Positions 22,701 through 32,581 are shown, counted from the first letter of the stretch. The stretch: 35,342 nucleotides of DNA from Hamiltosporidium magnivora (GCA_004325065.1 PITI01000019.1:1-35342), one strand, 5' to 3'. Notes: a model not told the origin generated them from the sequence alone. Made by a program: numbers and translations.

Positions 22701-23287
22701 CTTTAGAGTTATTGGATTTATCTTTTTGTAAGTTAAATTCAAACGATATACTTGGAATACTTAAATGTAGAAATCTATTATTTTTAATTTTGAAACGCTG
22801 TAATTTAAAATACGGTTATTTTTCTTGTTATGATGAACTTTTTTCGGATTTAAAAATCCAATTATTGTCATTAAAAAGAAATAATATTTATTCAAAAGAT
22901 CTAAAAAATATTTTTAAGATACCTACGATCAGATTCCTATGTCTTTCACATTGCAATCTTCCAAAAAATGCATTCGATATTGCAGAATTTAGTTCAATAA
23001 ATCTAAATATTCTTCACTTAAATGGAAATACTATTTCGAAAAAAGGTTTTGATTTTATTTGTAATTCTTTAAAGCTTAAAGAACTTTCAGTTTCAATGTG
23101 TCGATTTAGGTTTAGATTTCTTAAAAGTTTATTGGAAAAACCTATTATGGAAACATTGGAGATTTTTAAGGCTAATCGTAATTTATGCCATTCGGAAGAT
23201 CTTATAAATTTTTATAGTAGCGCAAATGAAATCGAATACTATTTTGTGAAATGCCGCGATGAGTCAGGACAGAAAATTGTGTTTTAG
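19781..23287 (+). CDS. Large secreted leucine-rich-repeat protein
   Basis: Encodes 1,168 residues in one open frame. Residues 1-20 are a hydrophobic signal peptide (MFLYIFVYIVIANCIKVLF). Residues about 25-270 are a non-repeat N-terminal region. From about 270 to the C-terminus the protein is built of leucine-rich repeats in which two types alternate. One has the form LDLSGNMLNENDILAL (Asn type) and the other LKTLNISRCSLTKNTLKLL (Cys type). This resembles the alternation in ribonuclease-inhibitor-type LRRs. No transmembrane helix or kinase domain follows, so a secreted or surface protein that binds other proteins is likely. Large secreted LRR families are known in microsporidia; the ligand is unknown. 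Broken relatives lie upstream at about 5,000-6,600 and perhaps at 15,413. CCC at 19,770 supports the start. Confidence 0.9.
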   Translation: MFLYIFVYIVIANCIKVLFRAKNQNESDASVFRFVNSLYGIFDENNSFVDISSDYTLDSNVMILDSLNPKANHYVLLEYMFFDMTKIESNLMTFLFYYKDNFKDYIYLGEIISMDNFIFLLYLLNLSFVYSFEYDSNTFFEILNAIEYLDLFGNSRKIIINNLIKYFLLADKSMEILFTENYISPQFIPNIYNIYNEILLEGINLFNGKCIFRNSSLFILHEKENIDDKSLLETEGVHIFSCMLKLNVLNKFRMYFFSLIGFYMKMSDYAVLNLSEIDFLTENDTKIISCFSNVTEITLSSCFIKNSFIKIIPYSILCLSLDILKFSNILFDSKTFSEILNFRLKKISLDTCEITDGNFFTGLNLKESSKSLNSLILTGILLKQHDVEQISGLGNLSELSINNSSICSTLFEYLCKNETSKLKTLRFFSNIYSFTDIKFVFNLTKLEEIDFSRNKFFYSPFKCNLSSEFKNLEQLKILRLCDVYEFNRKNICGIICLKNLKELIISKNNFIDKYFLNFQGTLKLEVFKCQNVRLLSMDLDFFSCHLDLHFLNLKDNDINSSNLHYIFKFKNLYKLNLSMNKCISEDNLADFDLRRIQELKLNHCLINGSLSVCKINIDVLENLSFLSLSGNTLNISDILYIFNLKNLISLNISQCNIKKGYIPSTENSQIQNLDLTGNMLNENDILALFKIKKLKTLNISRCSLTKNTLKLLNEISKDSNIEVLDILQNRLSKRDINFISNLKKLNKLNVSSCFLEKSSLSNLKNLSKYKNLETLDISNNNISTEDISSILRILSLKELFMNRCSGHILKINTPSLYNLSMIKKLDLQENDLSFADLDFIVKLEYLEVLNLQNCKIRLNELVIFSNAKSHLSLLELNLGYNILSACDILAINCFSTMRFLDLRNTKLEEGNFSLLCCENLKRCLSVLILAQNNLDYEDVYNLSTFENLRKLDLSYSIRKPGLIYLFKNSCISKSLELLDLSFCKLNSNDILGILKCRNLLFLILKRCNLKYGYFSCYDELFSDLKIQLLSLKRNNIYSKDLKNIFKIPTIRFLCLSHCNLPKNAFDIAEFSSINLNILHLNGNTISKKGFDFICNSLKLKELSVSMCRFRFRFLKSLLEKPIMETLEIFKANRNLCHSEDLINFYSSANEIEYYFVKCRDESGQKIVF

Positions 23288-25626
23288 AAACAATAATTCT
23301 AATTTATTTTGTTATTATCAATTCTTCATTAAAAACATGTTTATTTTATATTTAATGATAAAAATATTTTTGAATTAAAAAAAATATGAGTTCATTTATT
23401 GTTAAATGTAATGGCAATTTGATTCGGATTCAACTATATAAACGCTTTTATGTTTTGAAATTGTAAATCGCTGAATATATCCATTTAATTAATTTATAAA
23501 TGGAAAAAAATACTTCGTCTATATTGGATTCCAAATATGGACATATTATGTTCAAAAAAATATTTTTTCTACCATTTTAAAAGTCTGATATCATAAACCT
23601 AAAATTGTATTTTAACATATAATAAAGTGCGAATTCAATAAATATTATGATTAAACCGAAAATGTATATTTTTTAAGATTTTAAAATTGTAATTGGTTGT
23701 TTAAAAATTTTTAAAAATGTTTACCAAGTTTTTGACTAATGTTTATCTAAAAAGAATCTATTATAAATTACAAAAAATATGTTGAAAGCTAAATTGACAA
23801 TTTATCCTCGAAACGCAGAAAAAAATACATTAGAGAAGCCATGAAAATCAGTGTTTTCAGTTTAAAAAATAGCTATAAAAAAGAACCTATATCTCACGAA
23901 ATGAGTGAATATTATAATCATTTACAAAGTTCAAAGTATCAAAATATTCTGATATTGTGAATTTTCTTACGAATTAGTGATTCGAATATTAAAAATAAAA
24001 TTACAAAATGGAAATTATAGAAAATTATTTAAAACTCTAATATTTTAAAATCTGATTCATCAAAGAATCACACGAAATATAATAAAGATTATTATGATAC
24101 CAAATAATATTAAGCATTTGTAAACAGGTAGAAAAAACAATATAAATCAGTCTTTTAAAAAGTTTATTTTATAGTTTACAAATTAGATAAGTTTACTTGG
24201 ATTTTATTTCCTCATGAAACTACCTTATATAATAATCGTCAGTTATATCGTATAAGAACTTTATTAGATTGAATAAGAAATAATAATATCTACCAGGATA
24301 TATCTTATTTTTTTACTATACATTCACATCAAATGAAAAGGTTTGGATTTAAATATCTACTTCTAAATATGATTTGGTTGAGTAATTATGGCTGAATATA
24401 ATCATATCTATTGAAGTCACAAAAAGTTAATATAAACTATGTGATCTAATTAGTTTTTGATTTCAATGTGAAACTATTTTCTAAAATCTATTTGGTTTCT
24501 TTCTGGAATACATTTCTTGCAAAACTACTCGATAAATTAACCATAAAACATGTTTACGCTGTGCTTGAAACTCAATAAATTTATTTTTTAGCAATACAAT
24601 GTTCGGAAGCTTTTTAAAAAAAATTATAAAATTTGTAGTCTTATTAAATACATTTTTTTGCTTAAAAAAACAAAAAATAAATTCTAAAGAACTCTTTATA
24701 AATAAAATAGGAAATTTAGAATATTAGAAGAGAAGTGCACTAAAAAAATGATCAGAGAAGGTTTTATATAATTCAATCGGTCTTTGTCCAACAAATCAAA
24801 AACACTTATCTTAATAGAGCATGTTACGAAGCAGATATCTTTTTTGATCAGATAAAATCGCTTTGTATTCTTGGATTGTTGCGTTTTTGAAAAAATAATC
24901 TTTATTAACCGTAATACCGTTTTTTAACTTAAATACGGCAAACGAACTGCATTATCATAGAACATATGTTCATTTGATAAATATTTGTCAAGAATAAAGT
25001 TTATAATTTAGTAAAAATATATACAGATATTTTAAAGCGATTATTATACTTTAGGTGTAATTTTAAGCCTAAATCGACAATACTTTAAAATAAAAATATT
25101 TATTATCTCTTTACCAAGAAAAATCAACCAATTGGTTTTAGGTAAAGCTGAGCCTCTATCATGAATAAAAATATAATCTTTTAGGCAAGTATATTGAAGA
25201 AAAATGAATGTGTTTCAAATTATTATAGTTCTGACATGTGTTTGAGTATTTTAATCGTGAATATATCCTTTAAGATTCTTGGCTATTTTTTGAAAACAGT
25301 TTTAAGCTCAACTTGATTTTCTTGGTAAATAAATGATTTAAAAATAAAAGAAATATTGATGAAAATGTATGGAAAGATATTCTTTTTACCATTAAATTTA
25401 TAAATTATTTTATAAATTTTATCAAGAAAATTAAATTCATATTTCAACGTTAAGCATTTAAAAAAAAAAATTTTTGATATTTACAATTTTTTAGAAAAAT
25501 ACTTAGAAATCCATATTGAACTCATTTATTTAAAAATCATATTTTTTAAATATTCGTTTAAGTTATTTGTTAAAATTATATTTAGTAAATATGGCTAATA
25601 TCAAAGAAATTAAATATAAAAAAGAT
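23288..25626. other. Gene-free AT-rich stretch
   Basis: Follows the LRR gene. No open frame, repeat array or RNA gene is recognisable on either strand. Some phrases around 24,170-24,560 look weakly coding but are broken by stops in all frames. Confidence 0.5.
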
Positions 25627-25851
25627 TTAATGTTTATTATCTGAACAACTTGCTTTCTTTTGTTCTTCTCTAAGTCGTTTTTCTTCAAAATACTTCCTTT
25701 TCTTATCTTTTATTTGTTTAACTCTGTCTCGCATTTTCTGTGCCTCTTGTTTCTCTTCCGTCCTTATTTGTTTTCTTTTTTCCCAATTTATTGGATTTGA
25801 TGGCTTTTTTATTTTTCTATCTTTCCATGGTTTCTTTAAAATATTTGCCAT
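25627..25851 (-). CDS. Cgr1/CCDC86-like rRNA-processing protein
   Basis: Encodes 74 residues and starts at an ATG (25851). The sequence is very basic and probably one long helix. It shows the layout of the Cgr1/CCDC86 family: an N-terminal KPWKDRKIKKPS resembling the family's 'W-K-x-x-K-K' block, a second Trp (W23) in NWEKRKQ matching the family's SW-x-x-K motif, and then a Lys/Glu/Arg helix (VKQIKDKKRKYFEEKRLREE). Yeast Cgr1 is a nucleolar protein needed for 60S ribosomal subunit processing; this one is shorter than typical members, as is usual in microsporidia. It lies 339 bp downstream of NF-YC on the same strand. No CCC signal is seen upstream. Other short charged nucleolar proteins are the main alternative. 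Confidence 0.65.
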   Translation of the reverse strand: MANILKKPWKDRKIKKPSNPINWEKRKQIRTEEKQEAQKMRDRVKQIKDKKRKYFEEKRLREEQKKASCSDNKH

Positions 25852-26190
25852 TTTTTAGTTTGATGGTCTATAATTTTAAAATATTAAAACTTAAAAGAAA
25901 ATATTTTACTTGAATAAAAGTAAGAATTCTGTACGAAATTTAATAAATAAGAAAAAAAAGAAAATATTAAATCTTCTTCTTTAAAAAATAATTTATAATT
26001 TTTTAAATTTCTTACTAAAATATTTTTTATGAATCTTTATTATCTTTAATTCTTTACAAAAAAAAATAGTAAAATCTCAAAATTATTAAACAAAACTCAT
26101 AAAATTATTTTTAGAGACATGAAACTAGTTTAATATGTATAATTTATATTTTTTTATGTATATTTTATAGATAAAACATTTTGTTTTGCT

Positions 26191-26637
26191 TTATCTGTCA
26201 ATCTCTTCGATACCTCCTTTATCATTAAATTTTTTTTGTTCTCCATACTCTGACTCATCATATTGCTCCAATGATTGTCCTAGGTCACTTCTAGGAATTA
26301 TATAAATAAGAAAATCAAACATATCGGATGTTTTGACAGCTGCGGACAAATCGTTTTTTTGTAATATTCTTCTTTTATTTTCTTCGGTATTCAACCATGC
26401 TCTAAGTGTTAGTTCTTCTATAAATACTTCTGCAACCTTTGAAAAGAGAATTGGTACTTCCGATGCCACCATTTTTACTTCTTCTTCTACTTTCATAAGT
26501 CGTTTTATTCTAGCTAGTGGCAATTGAAAATCCTTATAGTTTGGTGGCTCATGCTCTGCTTTATCTATCGAGGTATGCCAAAATCTCTCTATAATAGTTT
26601 TTGAACTCTGTTTAGATGGAAGATGATTTGGATTCAT
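26191..26637 (-). CDS. HAP5: NF-YC / HAP5 CCAAT-binding subunit
   Basis: Encodes 148 residues from an ATG at 26637. Residues about 17-30 (ERFWHTSIDKAE) match the NF-YC N-terminal helix, and residues about 38-115 are the histone fold: LPLARIKRLMK, VKMVASEVPILFSKVAEVF, IEELTLRAWLNTEENKRR, then LQKNDLSAAVKTSDMFDFL. These are close to the canonical NF-YC blocks. In other eukaryotes it pairs with NF-YB/HAP3 through the histone fold, and the dimer recruits NF-YA/HAP2 to bind CCAAT boxes. The acidic tail (about 120-148) is short and has no glutamine-rich activation domain, which suggests a minimal form. A 52-bp tandem repeat array begins about 60 bp upstream of its start. DR1-associated protein (DRAP1) is the nearest alternative, but the FW helix and the TEENKRR motif favour NF-YC. 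Confidence 0.93.
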   Translation of the reverse strand: MNPNHLPSKQSSKTIIERFWHTSIDKAEHEPPNYKDFQLPLARIKRLMKVEEEVKMVASEVPILFSKVAEVFIEELTLRAWLNTEENKRRILQKNDLSAAVKTSDMFDFLIYIIPRSDLGQSLEQYDESEYGEQKKFNDKGGIEEIDR

Positions 26638-26694
26638 AATTTCAGATTGAAGCGCTAGGATATAATTAATTATAAAACATTGTTTTAAAATTGA

Positions 26695-27166
26695 TAAGAA
26701 ATAAAAATCTTATTTTAGTATCAGTGTTTTATAAAAATTTAGAATTCTTAAAATAAAAATCTTATTTTAGTATCAGTGTTTTATAAAAAATTAGAATTCT
26801 TAAAATAAAAATCTTATTTTAGTATCAGTGTTTTATAAAAATTTAGAATTCTTAAAATAAAAATCTTATTTTAGTATCAGTGTTTTATAAAAATTTAGAA
26901 TTCTTAAAATAAAAATCTTTTTTTAGTATCAGTGTTTTATAAAAATTTAGAATTCTTAAAATAAAAATCTTATTTTAGTATCAGTGTTTTATAAAAATTT
27001 AGAATTCTTAAAATAAAAATCTTATTTTAGTATCAGTGTTTTATAAAAAATTAGAATTCTTAAAATAAAAATCTTATTTTAGTATCAGTGTTTTATAAAA
27101 ATTTAGAATTCTTAAAATAAAAATCTTATTTTAGTATCAGTGGTTTATAAAAAATTAGAATTTTTT
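26695..27166. repeat. 52-bp minisatellite, nine copies
   Basis: Nine near-identical 52-bp units begin at 26701, 26753, 26805, 26857, 26909, 26961, 27013, 27065 and 27117. Each contains TTAGTATCAGTGTTTTATAA and a short EcoRI-type dyad (TTAGAATTCTTAA). Copies differ at only one or two places: AAAAATTTAG versus AAAAAATTAG (copies 2, 7 and 9), a T-run in copy 5 and GTGGTTT in copy 9. The high identity implies recent expansion or homogenisation. It lies immediately upstream of the NF-YC start and could affect its promoter. Confidence 0.95.
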
Positions 27167-29670
27167 TTAAACTCAAAAAAAAGAGTAAAAATATATTTTT
27201 TTTAAAATTTTTGTAACACAAAATTTACTTTTTTAAATAAAAAAAGATTTAATGATTATTAAGGAGAAAAGAAATTATAAATTTGTTGTAAAAATTTTAA
27301 ACTGAAGGTTAGAAATTTGTTTTTTTTTTATTAATTAATTTACTAAAAATTAATATTCAAATCTTTAGGATATTAGAATTATAAGATAAAGATTAATCAT
27401 TGTTTTTTGTACATTTTATTGATTTAAATAACTTTTTTTGTACTTTTACTGTCTGTTTCTTGCATTCTTCAATAAACGATTTTATAAATATTTTTTTGTA
27501 GAAATTAAATATTATTTTTTTTAGTTGGAGACTTTTTTTATGAATTGTTTTCTGTAAGAAAAAGTATTTCGAATAACATTATATGCTGTTAATATCTATA
27601 ATATACATTTAATAGATTTTTTATAAATTTTTAAGTATTTAATAGTAATATTTATGTTTTAAATTTTATACATGACTTTACAATTAATTAGTTTGAGATA
27701 TTTTTAATTAAACCTAATTTCAAAAGAAATATTCTAGACAATAGTATACACAAATTGTATATATTTTTGAATAAAGAACAGAAATAATATAAATATTTAA
27801 TTCTTATTAATGAATGAAGATTTTTAGTTGTATATAGATTTTTAAAAATTAATACAATTTAGTTAGGTTTAAATCTTTCTTAATTTAAATCTTTAAATAA
27901 AATTTTTTGTCTTTTGTAAATGCATAAAAGAACAACCCTGAAATAATTAAAGATTGAAATCAAGAATACAGTTTTAAAAATACTTCTATCAACGTATATG
28001 TGTGTTACGAAGAAGTTTTTAAGTGTGGAGTTATGAAGCGAACATATGTTTTTGTAAATCTTGGATTATCTGGAAATAAACAAGGAAATTTTGATTAAAA
28101 AATTTAAAATATAACTTTCTCTAGAATTTCTTTGGCTGAATAAAAAGAGAGTATGGACTGCATTTATTTTTTTAATATTCTCAATTTGTAATTATACTGT
28201 TGAATGACATTAAAAATTAAAGAAAAACTTATATAAAACTTAGGAAACAGTTACATTTAAATGGTCTTTTCAAATAATTGGCAAGATAAACATTACATAC
28301 TACTTTAGTAATAAATTTGCTATACAAAGGATAAATTTGAATTGGATGTGTAAACATGATTTTAAAAAAATAAATTCTCTAAAAACCATTAAAATTTTCT
28401 ATTGGGTTTTAAAACATGTCTGAAGATACTCATAACAAATTCATGATCTTGATATTACGCTTTTTTTTGCTTTTATCAAATATAAATTTAAGTCTTCAAA
28501 ACGAATTAGGAGTCACTCTGTTCAAAAATCTATTAATTATGAATGGAAATTAATGGCTCAGTTTTCCGTAAAACCAATACAACGAGTAGTGCTGAAAGCT
28601 TTTTATTAATAAAGCCGGATTTTATTTTAAATATTTTATTTTTCTAATAATTATAAGAAAGTCAAAACCTAAATAAAATTGAATTTCTTAGTAATCTATG
28701 CAATTTTAGACATCATCTATAAATTTTTTAAAAATAAATTATATTAAGACTAAATGTCACCGTAAAAAACCTGGATATAGACGATTTGAGAAATATTTTG
28801 GTACAAAATGGTTAGGTTATTCAAAAAAAAGTCTTCAGTAGCTTCTGTGCAATCTATATAAAAAAAGTAATGATTCTGATAAATCTAAGATAATTCAAGG
28901 GAGATCTAGGGCTTTTAATAAGTAGTAATGTCAATGCTGTGGCAAGTAAAAAATTACATAGATTAATGCTATTACAAATACACTGCTTTATAAAATCTAA
29001 GATAAATTTATAATACATAAAATCACAGAAGACGGAATTAATAACCTAAGGAATCTTACATATAATTTGTTCCAAAAGTAATTTTCAAATTTTATTTAGA
29101 ATATAATAGTTTAAAGAATTAATAATAGTTTTAATGTAAAAAAGCGTTGATAGAAAATACGAAAAATTTCAAATTTATTTCATGGAAATTTCTATTACAA
29201 CCTATGGCTGTATTTCATTTCTTACTATTCATTCTATAGGGTAGAAATGACTCTTATTGGGGGTTGTATTTTGTTCGAAACAGATGACAACTCATAACAT
29301 GATATTATACTTTTTCAAAGCACTTAAAATATTCAAAAGGCATAACATACTTAATAAAATATTCTAAAAATATATTTAATAAAATTCGAAGCAAATATGA
29401 ATCTTTTAAATACAAAAACACAAAATTCGGAATTAGAGATCTAAGAATATTAATAGCACGATCTGCTATCTCCTTTTTTAAATTAATAAACAGTTTACTT
29501 AAAATGACTTATTAATACATTTAAAAGAGATATGTAAATCTTTTTACACACATATTTGTATAATAAAATTAGTCTTATAAAATTTTTATAATTTTATTTT
29601 TCCATTTTTATTTTTATATTTTTTTAAAAATGATTAATTTAAATTTATAAGTAACCGTTATACAATAATT
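27167..29670. other. Gene-free, faint LRR-like debris
   Basis: No intact gene. Around 28,755-28,990 the plus strand gives short LRR-like phrases (for example VKNLDIDDLRNIL and KKLHRLMLLQIHC) with stops and frame breaks between them. They may be a very old relative of the secreted LRR genes. The rest is AT-rich with nothing recognisable. Confidence 0.35.
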
Positions 29671-30387
29671 ATGAAAATTCACAGACTCCTTTTTTTACAT
29701 TTAATATTTCATTTCAAAGAAATGAATCTAAGAATGGTCTTAAACATTAGTACCTCATTATGTTGTAGGAATATAGAAATAGATTCTCTTGATTTTAATA
29801 ATTATTTGGTATTTGAACAATCGTATTTAGAAATAAATCAAGAATTTTTCAAAACATTAGAGGAAACACAAGATAAAATATATATTCTACTACAGATTGT
29901 ATCACCCACATTTTCTAAAATACTTTCAGACACCAATTTAGTCATTTCAAAATCCCTTGAATTAATCATCAAATCTGAAATTGTTACATATCTTTCTAAA
30001 TACAATTATTCTGAAATATACACAGATTCAGTTCTAATATTAGAAAGTATAAAAAGTATAAGCAGAAGTAAAATATCAGAAATACAACTTTTAAACAAAT
30101 TATTTAATGGTAATGAAAAGAGACAAAAACCAATTACAAACATATTTAGACTCATTTTTAGACAACCCAAATACACAATAAATTACCAAAGAGTAGAATT
30201 ACTTCGTTCTTCTTCTAATTTACTTTTATCCATCTGCAATCATCTTGCTATTTCCGAATTTTTATTTTCAAAAAACGATTTTTCCAAACTTTTAGAAAAT
30301 TTCTTTTTAATTTTACAAAAGTATTATTTAGTTAAAGAATCTTTAAAAGAATTAAATTCTTTACCAATTATTTGTAGAAGTTATTAA
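29671..30387 (+). CDS. Probable secreted protein, unknown function
   Basis: Encodes 238 residues from an ATG. The N-terminus (MKIHRLLFLHLIFHF) is basic then hydrophobic, consistent with a signal peptide or anchor, and two cysteines follow at about 30-31. The rest is rich in leucine, isoleucine and serine and predicted by eye to be mainly helical; no known domain is recognised. The sequence just upstream has AACC but no clear CCC. It ends about 640 bp before the syntaxin gene on the same strand, with a minisatellite between them. The long unbroken frame in such AT-rich DNA argues that it is real. Confidence 0.65.
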   Translation: MKIHRLLFLHLIFHFKEMNLRMVLNISTSLCCRNIEIDSLDFNNYLVFEQSYLEINQEFFKTLEETQDKIYILLQIVSPTFSKILSDTNLVISKSLELIIKSEIVTYLSKYNYSEIYTDSVLILESIKSISRSKISEIQLLNKLFNGNEKRQKPITNIFRLIFRQPKYTINYQRVELLRSSSNLLLSICNHLAISEFLFSKNDFSKLLENFFLILQKYYLVKESLKELNSLPIICRSY

Positions 30388-30558
30388 AAATAAATCATTT
30401 AGAAATTTTATTTTTTTTATTTTAATTTGATACATTATTAACAAATATATTGCTTAGTTTGGTTTTTGATGTAGATTTTTAATTGGATATTTTAATAACA
30501 AATAAATAAATTATTCTATTATTTCATTCTACTGTAATATCCTATTAATTGACTTTGA

Positions 30559-30800
30559 TTTTAAATTATACAGTAGTGTCGTATATTTATTTATTTGTTT
30601 TTAAATTATACAGTAGATTGTCTTATATTCTACACTAGAGTTTCTTATATTCTATTATAGTGTCCTATAGTCTACACCAGGGTTTCTTATATTCTACTAT
30701 AGTGTACTATAGTCTACAGCAGGGTTTCTTATATTCTACTATAGTGTCTTATAGTCTGCACTAGGGTGTCTTATATTCTACTATAATGTACTATATTCTA
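30559..30800. repeat. About 42-bp minisatellite upstream of syntaxin
   Basis: Four units with a TTTCTTATATTCTA core begin at about 30641, 30683, 30725 and 30767, giving a 42-bp period. Each also contains ACTATAGTGT and TATAGTCTAC. Two diverged leading copies with TTTTAAATTATACAGTAG lie 40 bp apart at about 30559 and 30599. The array fades into a pyrimidine-rich tract at 30,800-30,890. It sits between the 238-aa gene and the syntaxin. Confidence 0.85.
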
Positions 30801-31011
30801 ATTACTCCACCTAACTCTATCCCATATTATCCTAATTACCTACTACTCTATCATTTCTTAGTTATCTTTTTCTTCTTATCTAAATTTTCTAATTCGTTAT
30901 TATAAATATCTATAAATAACACCTTTCATTTTTATAGATTTCTAATCATTAAAATAATTCTTTTCTACAGATTATTGGTTATTTTAAATACAAAAAAACT
31001 AAAAATAAATT

Positions 31012-31015
31012 CCCC
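31012..31015 (+). promoter_or_regulatory. CCCC start-proximal signal
   Basis: CCCC 17-20 nt upstream of the ATG at 31032. It lies inside the longer TTG-initiated frame and so argues that translation begins at the ATG. Confidence 0.45.
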
Positions 31016-31031
31016 TTTTCGAAAAACCAAA

Positions 31032-31859
31032 ATGCAAAACTTTTTATCACAAACTCGTAGAATATCTGAAGAAATAAATACATTGACAGAATACAAAGAG
31101 AAATTTATATACATTTCAAATACAAAGAGTAAGTCGGTTCTTAAAGAAAGTGAAGAACGTAATCTTGAATCACAAATAAAAGTTTTAAATAATATGTTTT
31201 CTCAACTGAGTAGTAAAATAAAATTAGAATTAAAAAAAATGTCTGAAGAAAATGAAAAAATACAAAATGAGGAAAAAGAAAGTAATTTTTTATACGAGAC
31301 ACGCAATAATCACTGGCAAGTACTTACTAAGAAATTGGTACAAGCTATTAATTCTTATAGAGAATCTCAAGTAAATTATAATAATATAGAAAAAGACAGA
31401 CTTAAATCACAATATATTATTGCCAAGCCCACAGCTACAGAAGAAGAATTAGAAGAACTTACATCAGAAAAAGGACAAGAACATTTAAAAAATGCATTTT
31501 CTTTAGGTTCTTCTTCTGCCAAACAGATGTACTCAAGAGCTAAAGAAAGAAGTAATAATATTCAAAAATTAGCAGAATCTGTAGAAGAATTGTGTCAAAT
31601 GATATCAGATTTAGATGAAATGGTTAAATCTTCAGATGTATTTATAGATAGAATAGGGGTTAGTATGAGTTCTACTAAACATTCAGTTAAAAAGACAAAT
31701 AAAGATCTTGAAAGTGCATTGAGATATCAGAGAAGTGCTATGAGAATCAAAAGGTATATTTTTGCTGGAATCGGAGTTGTAGTTTTAATTATTTTAATTT
31801 GGTTAGGAATTAAATTTTTAGGAAATCAAAATAGTGGAAATGGTGGAAATAATAATTGA
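31032..31859 (+). CDS. Syntaxin-type Qa-SNARE (Sso1/syntaxin-1-like)
   Basis: Encodes 275 residues. The start is the ATG at 31032; the frame is open back to a TTG at 30975, but CCCC just upstream of the ATG and the family's usual N-terminus favour the ATG. Residues about 1-125 form the helical Habc-like region. KPTATEEELEELTSEKG (about 132-148) matches the syntaxin linker. The SNARE motif spans about 175-235 and is followed by a basic stretch (RIKR) and one transmembrane helix (about 243-263), with a short GN-rich tail. Qa-SNAREs sit on the target membrane and zip with other SNAREs to fuse vesicles; the order of parts suggests a plasma-membrane type. Odd point: the central zero-layer position, normally Gln, is Ser201 by alignment (V198 and I205 match the flanking layers). 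Confidence 0.9.
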   Translation: MQNFLSQTRRISEEINTLTEYKEKFIYISNTKSKSVLKESEERNLESQIKVLNNMFSQLSSKIKLELKKMSEENEKIQNEEKESNFLYETRNNHWQVLTKKLVQAINSYRESQVNYNNIEKDRLKSQYIIAKPTATEEELEELTSEKGQEHLKNAFSLGSSSAKQMYSRAKERSNNIQKLAESVEELCQMISDLDEMVKSSDVFIDRIGVSMSSTKHSVKKTNKDLESALRYQRSAMRIKRYIFAGIGVVVLIILIWLGIKFLGNQNSGNGGNNN

Positions 31860-32092
31860 GTATTGAATTCAGTTCAATAGAAAAATGAAAATTTAATATT
31901 TTTAAATTTTGTATAAATAGTCATCTAAAATAAAAAGAAGAATTGTGTACAGAAGATTGGAATAGAAAAATTTAAATTTATTAGTTTGTAAAATTTTTTA
32001 ATAACGGGAGAATTGAAAAATGTAAATTTAAGGATTTGATTTGTTCTTAAATTGTATGGATAATAGTACCTTTATATAGAGTAAGGGATACA

Positions 32093-32378
32093 TATTATTA
32101 ACACCCTTTTAATGTATAGTAATATGTACCGATTATTAACACCCTTTTAATGTATAGTAATATATACCTATTGTTAATACCCTTTTAATGTATAGTAATA
32201 TATACCGATTATTAACACCCTTTTAATGAATAGTAATATATCCGTATTGTTAACGCCCTTTTAATGTATAGTAATATATACCTATTGTTAACACCCTTTT
32301 AATGAATAGTAATATATCCGTATTGTTAACACCCTTTTAATGTATAGTAATATATACCTATTGTTAACACCCTTTTGA
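32093..32378. repeat. 38-bp minisatellite, eight copies
   Basis: The core ACCCTTTTAATG recurs at 32103, 32141, 32179, 32217, 32255, 32293, 32331 and 32369, an exact 38-bp period. Units also carry TATAGTAATATATACC and TTGTTAAC. Variants are GCCC in copy 5, TATCCG in two units and a GAATAG change; the last copy ends in TTTTGACA. It precedes the 405-aa gene and continues into the related block that follows. Confidence 0.92.
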
Positions 32379-32399
32379 CATACCCTATCCAATCCCTAT

Positions 32400-32550
32400 T
32401 ACTAACAACTCCCCCTTTACTCCATTCTATCCTATCATTATAATTAACACCCCCTTTACTCTAATCTATCATATCACTATAATTATCACCCCTTTACTCC
32501 ATTCTATTATATCTCTATAATTAACACCCCGCTTTTAATATACCCTTTTA
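32400..32550. repeat. Diverged 38-39-bp repeats
   Basis: Three to four units with a CCCCTTTACTC core and TATAATTAACACC recur at about 32411, 32450 and 32488, ending with TAATTAACACCCC near 32519. The spacing and the TTAACACCC motif are shared with the 38-bp array, so this looks like an older, diverged part of the same tract. It reaches to within about 40 bp of the next start codon. Confidence 0.75.
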
Positions 32551-32578
32551 TATTACTAAAGTATATTTTTTTTAGTTT

Positions 32579-32581
32579 CCC
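32579..32581 (+). promoter_or_regulatory. CCC start-proximal signal
   Basis: CCC 6-8 nt upstream of the ATG at 32587 (TTTCCCTTTAG then ATG). It supports that start. Confidence 0.5.
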
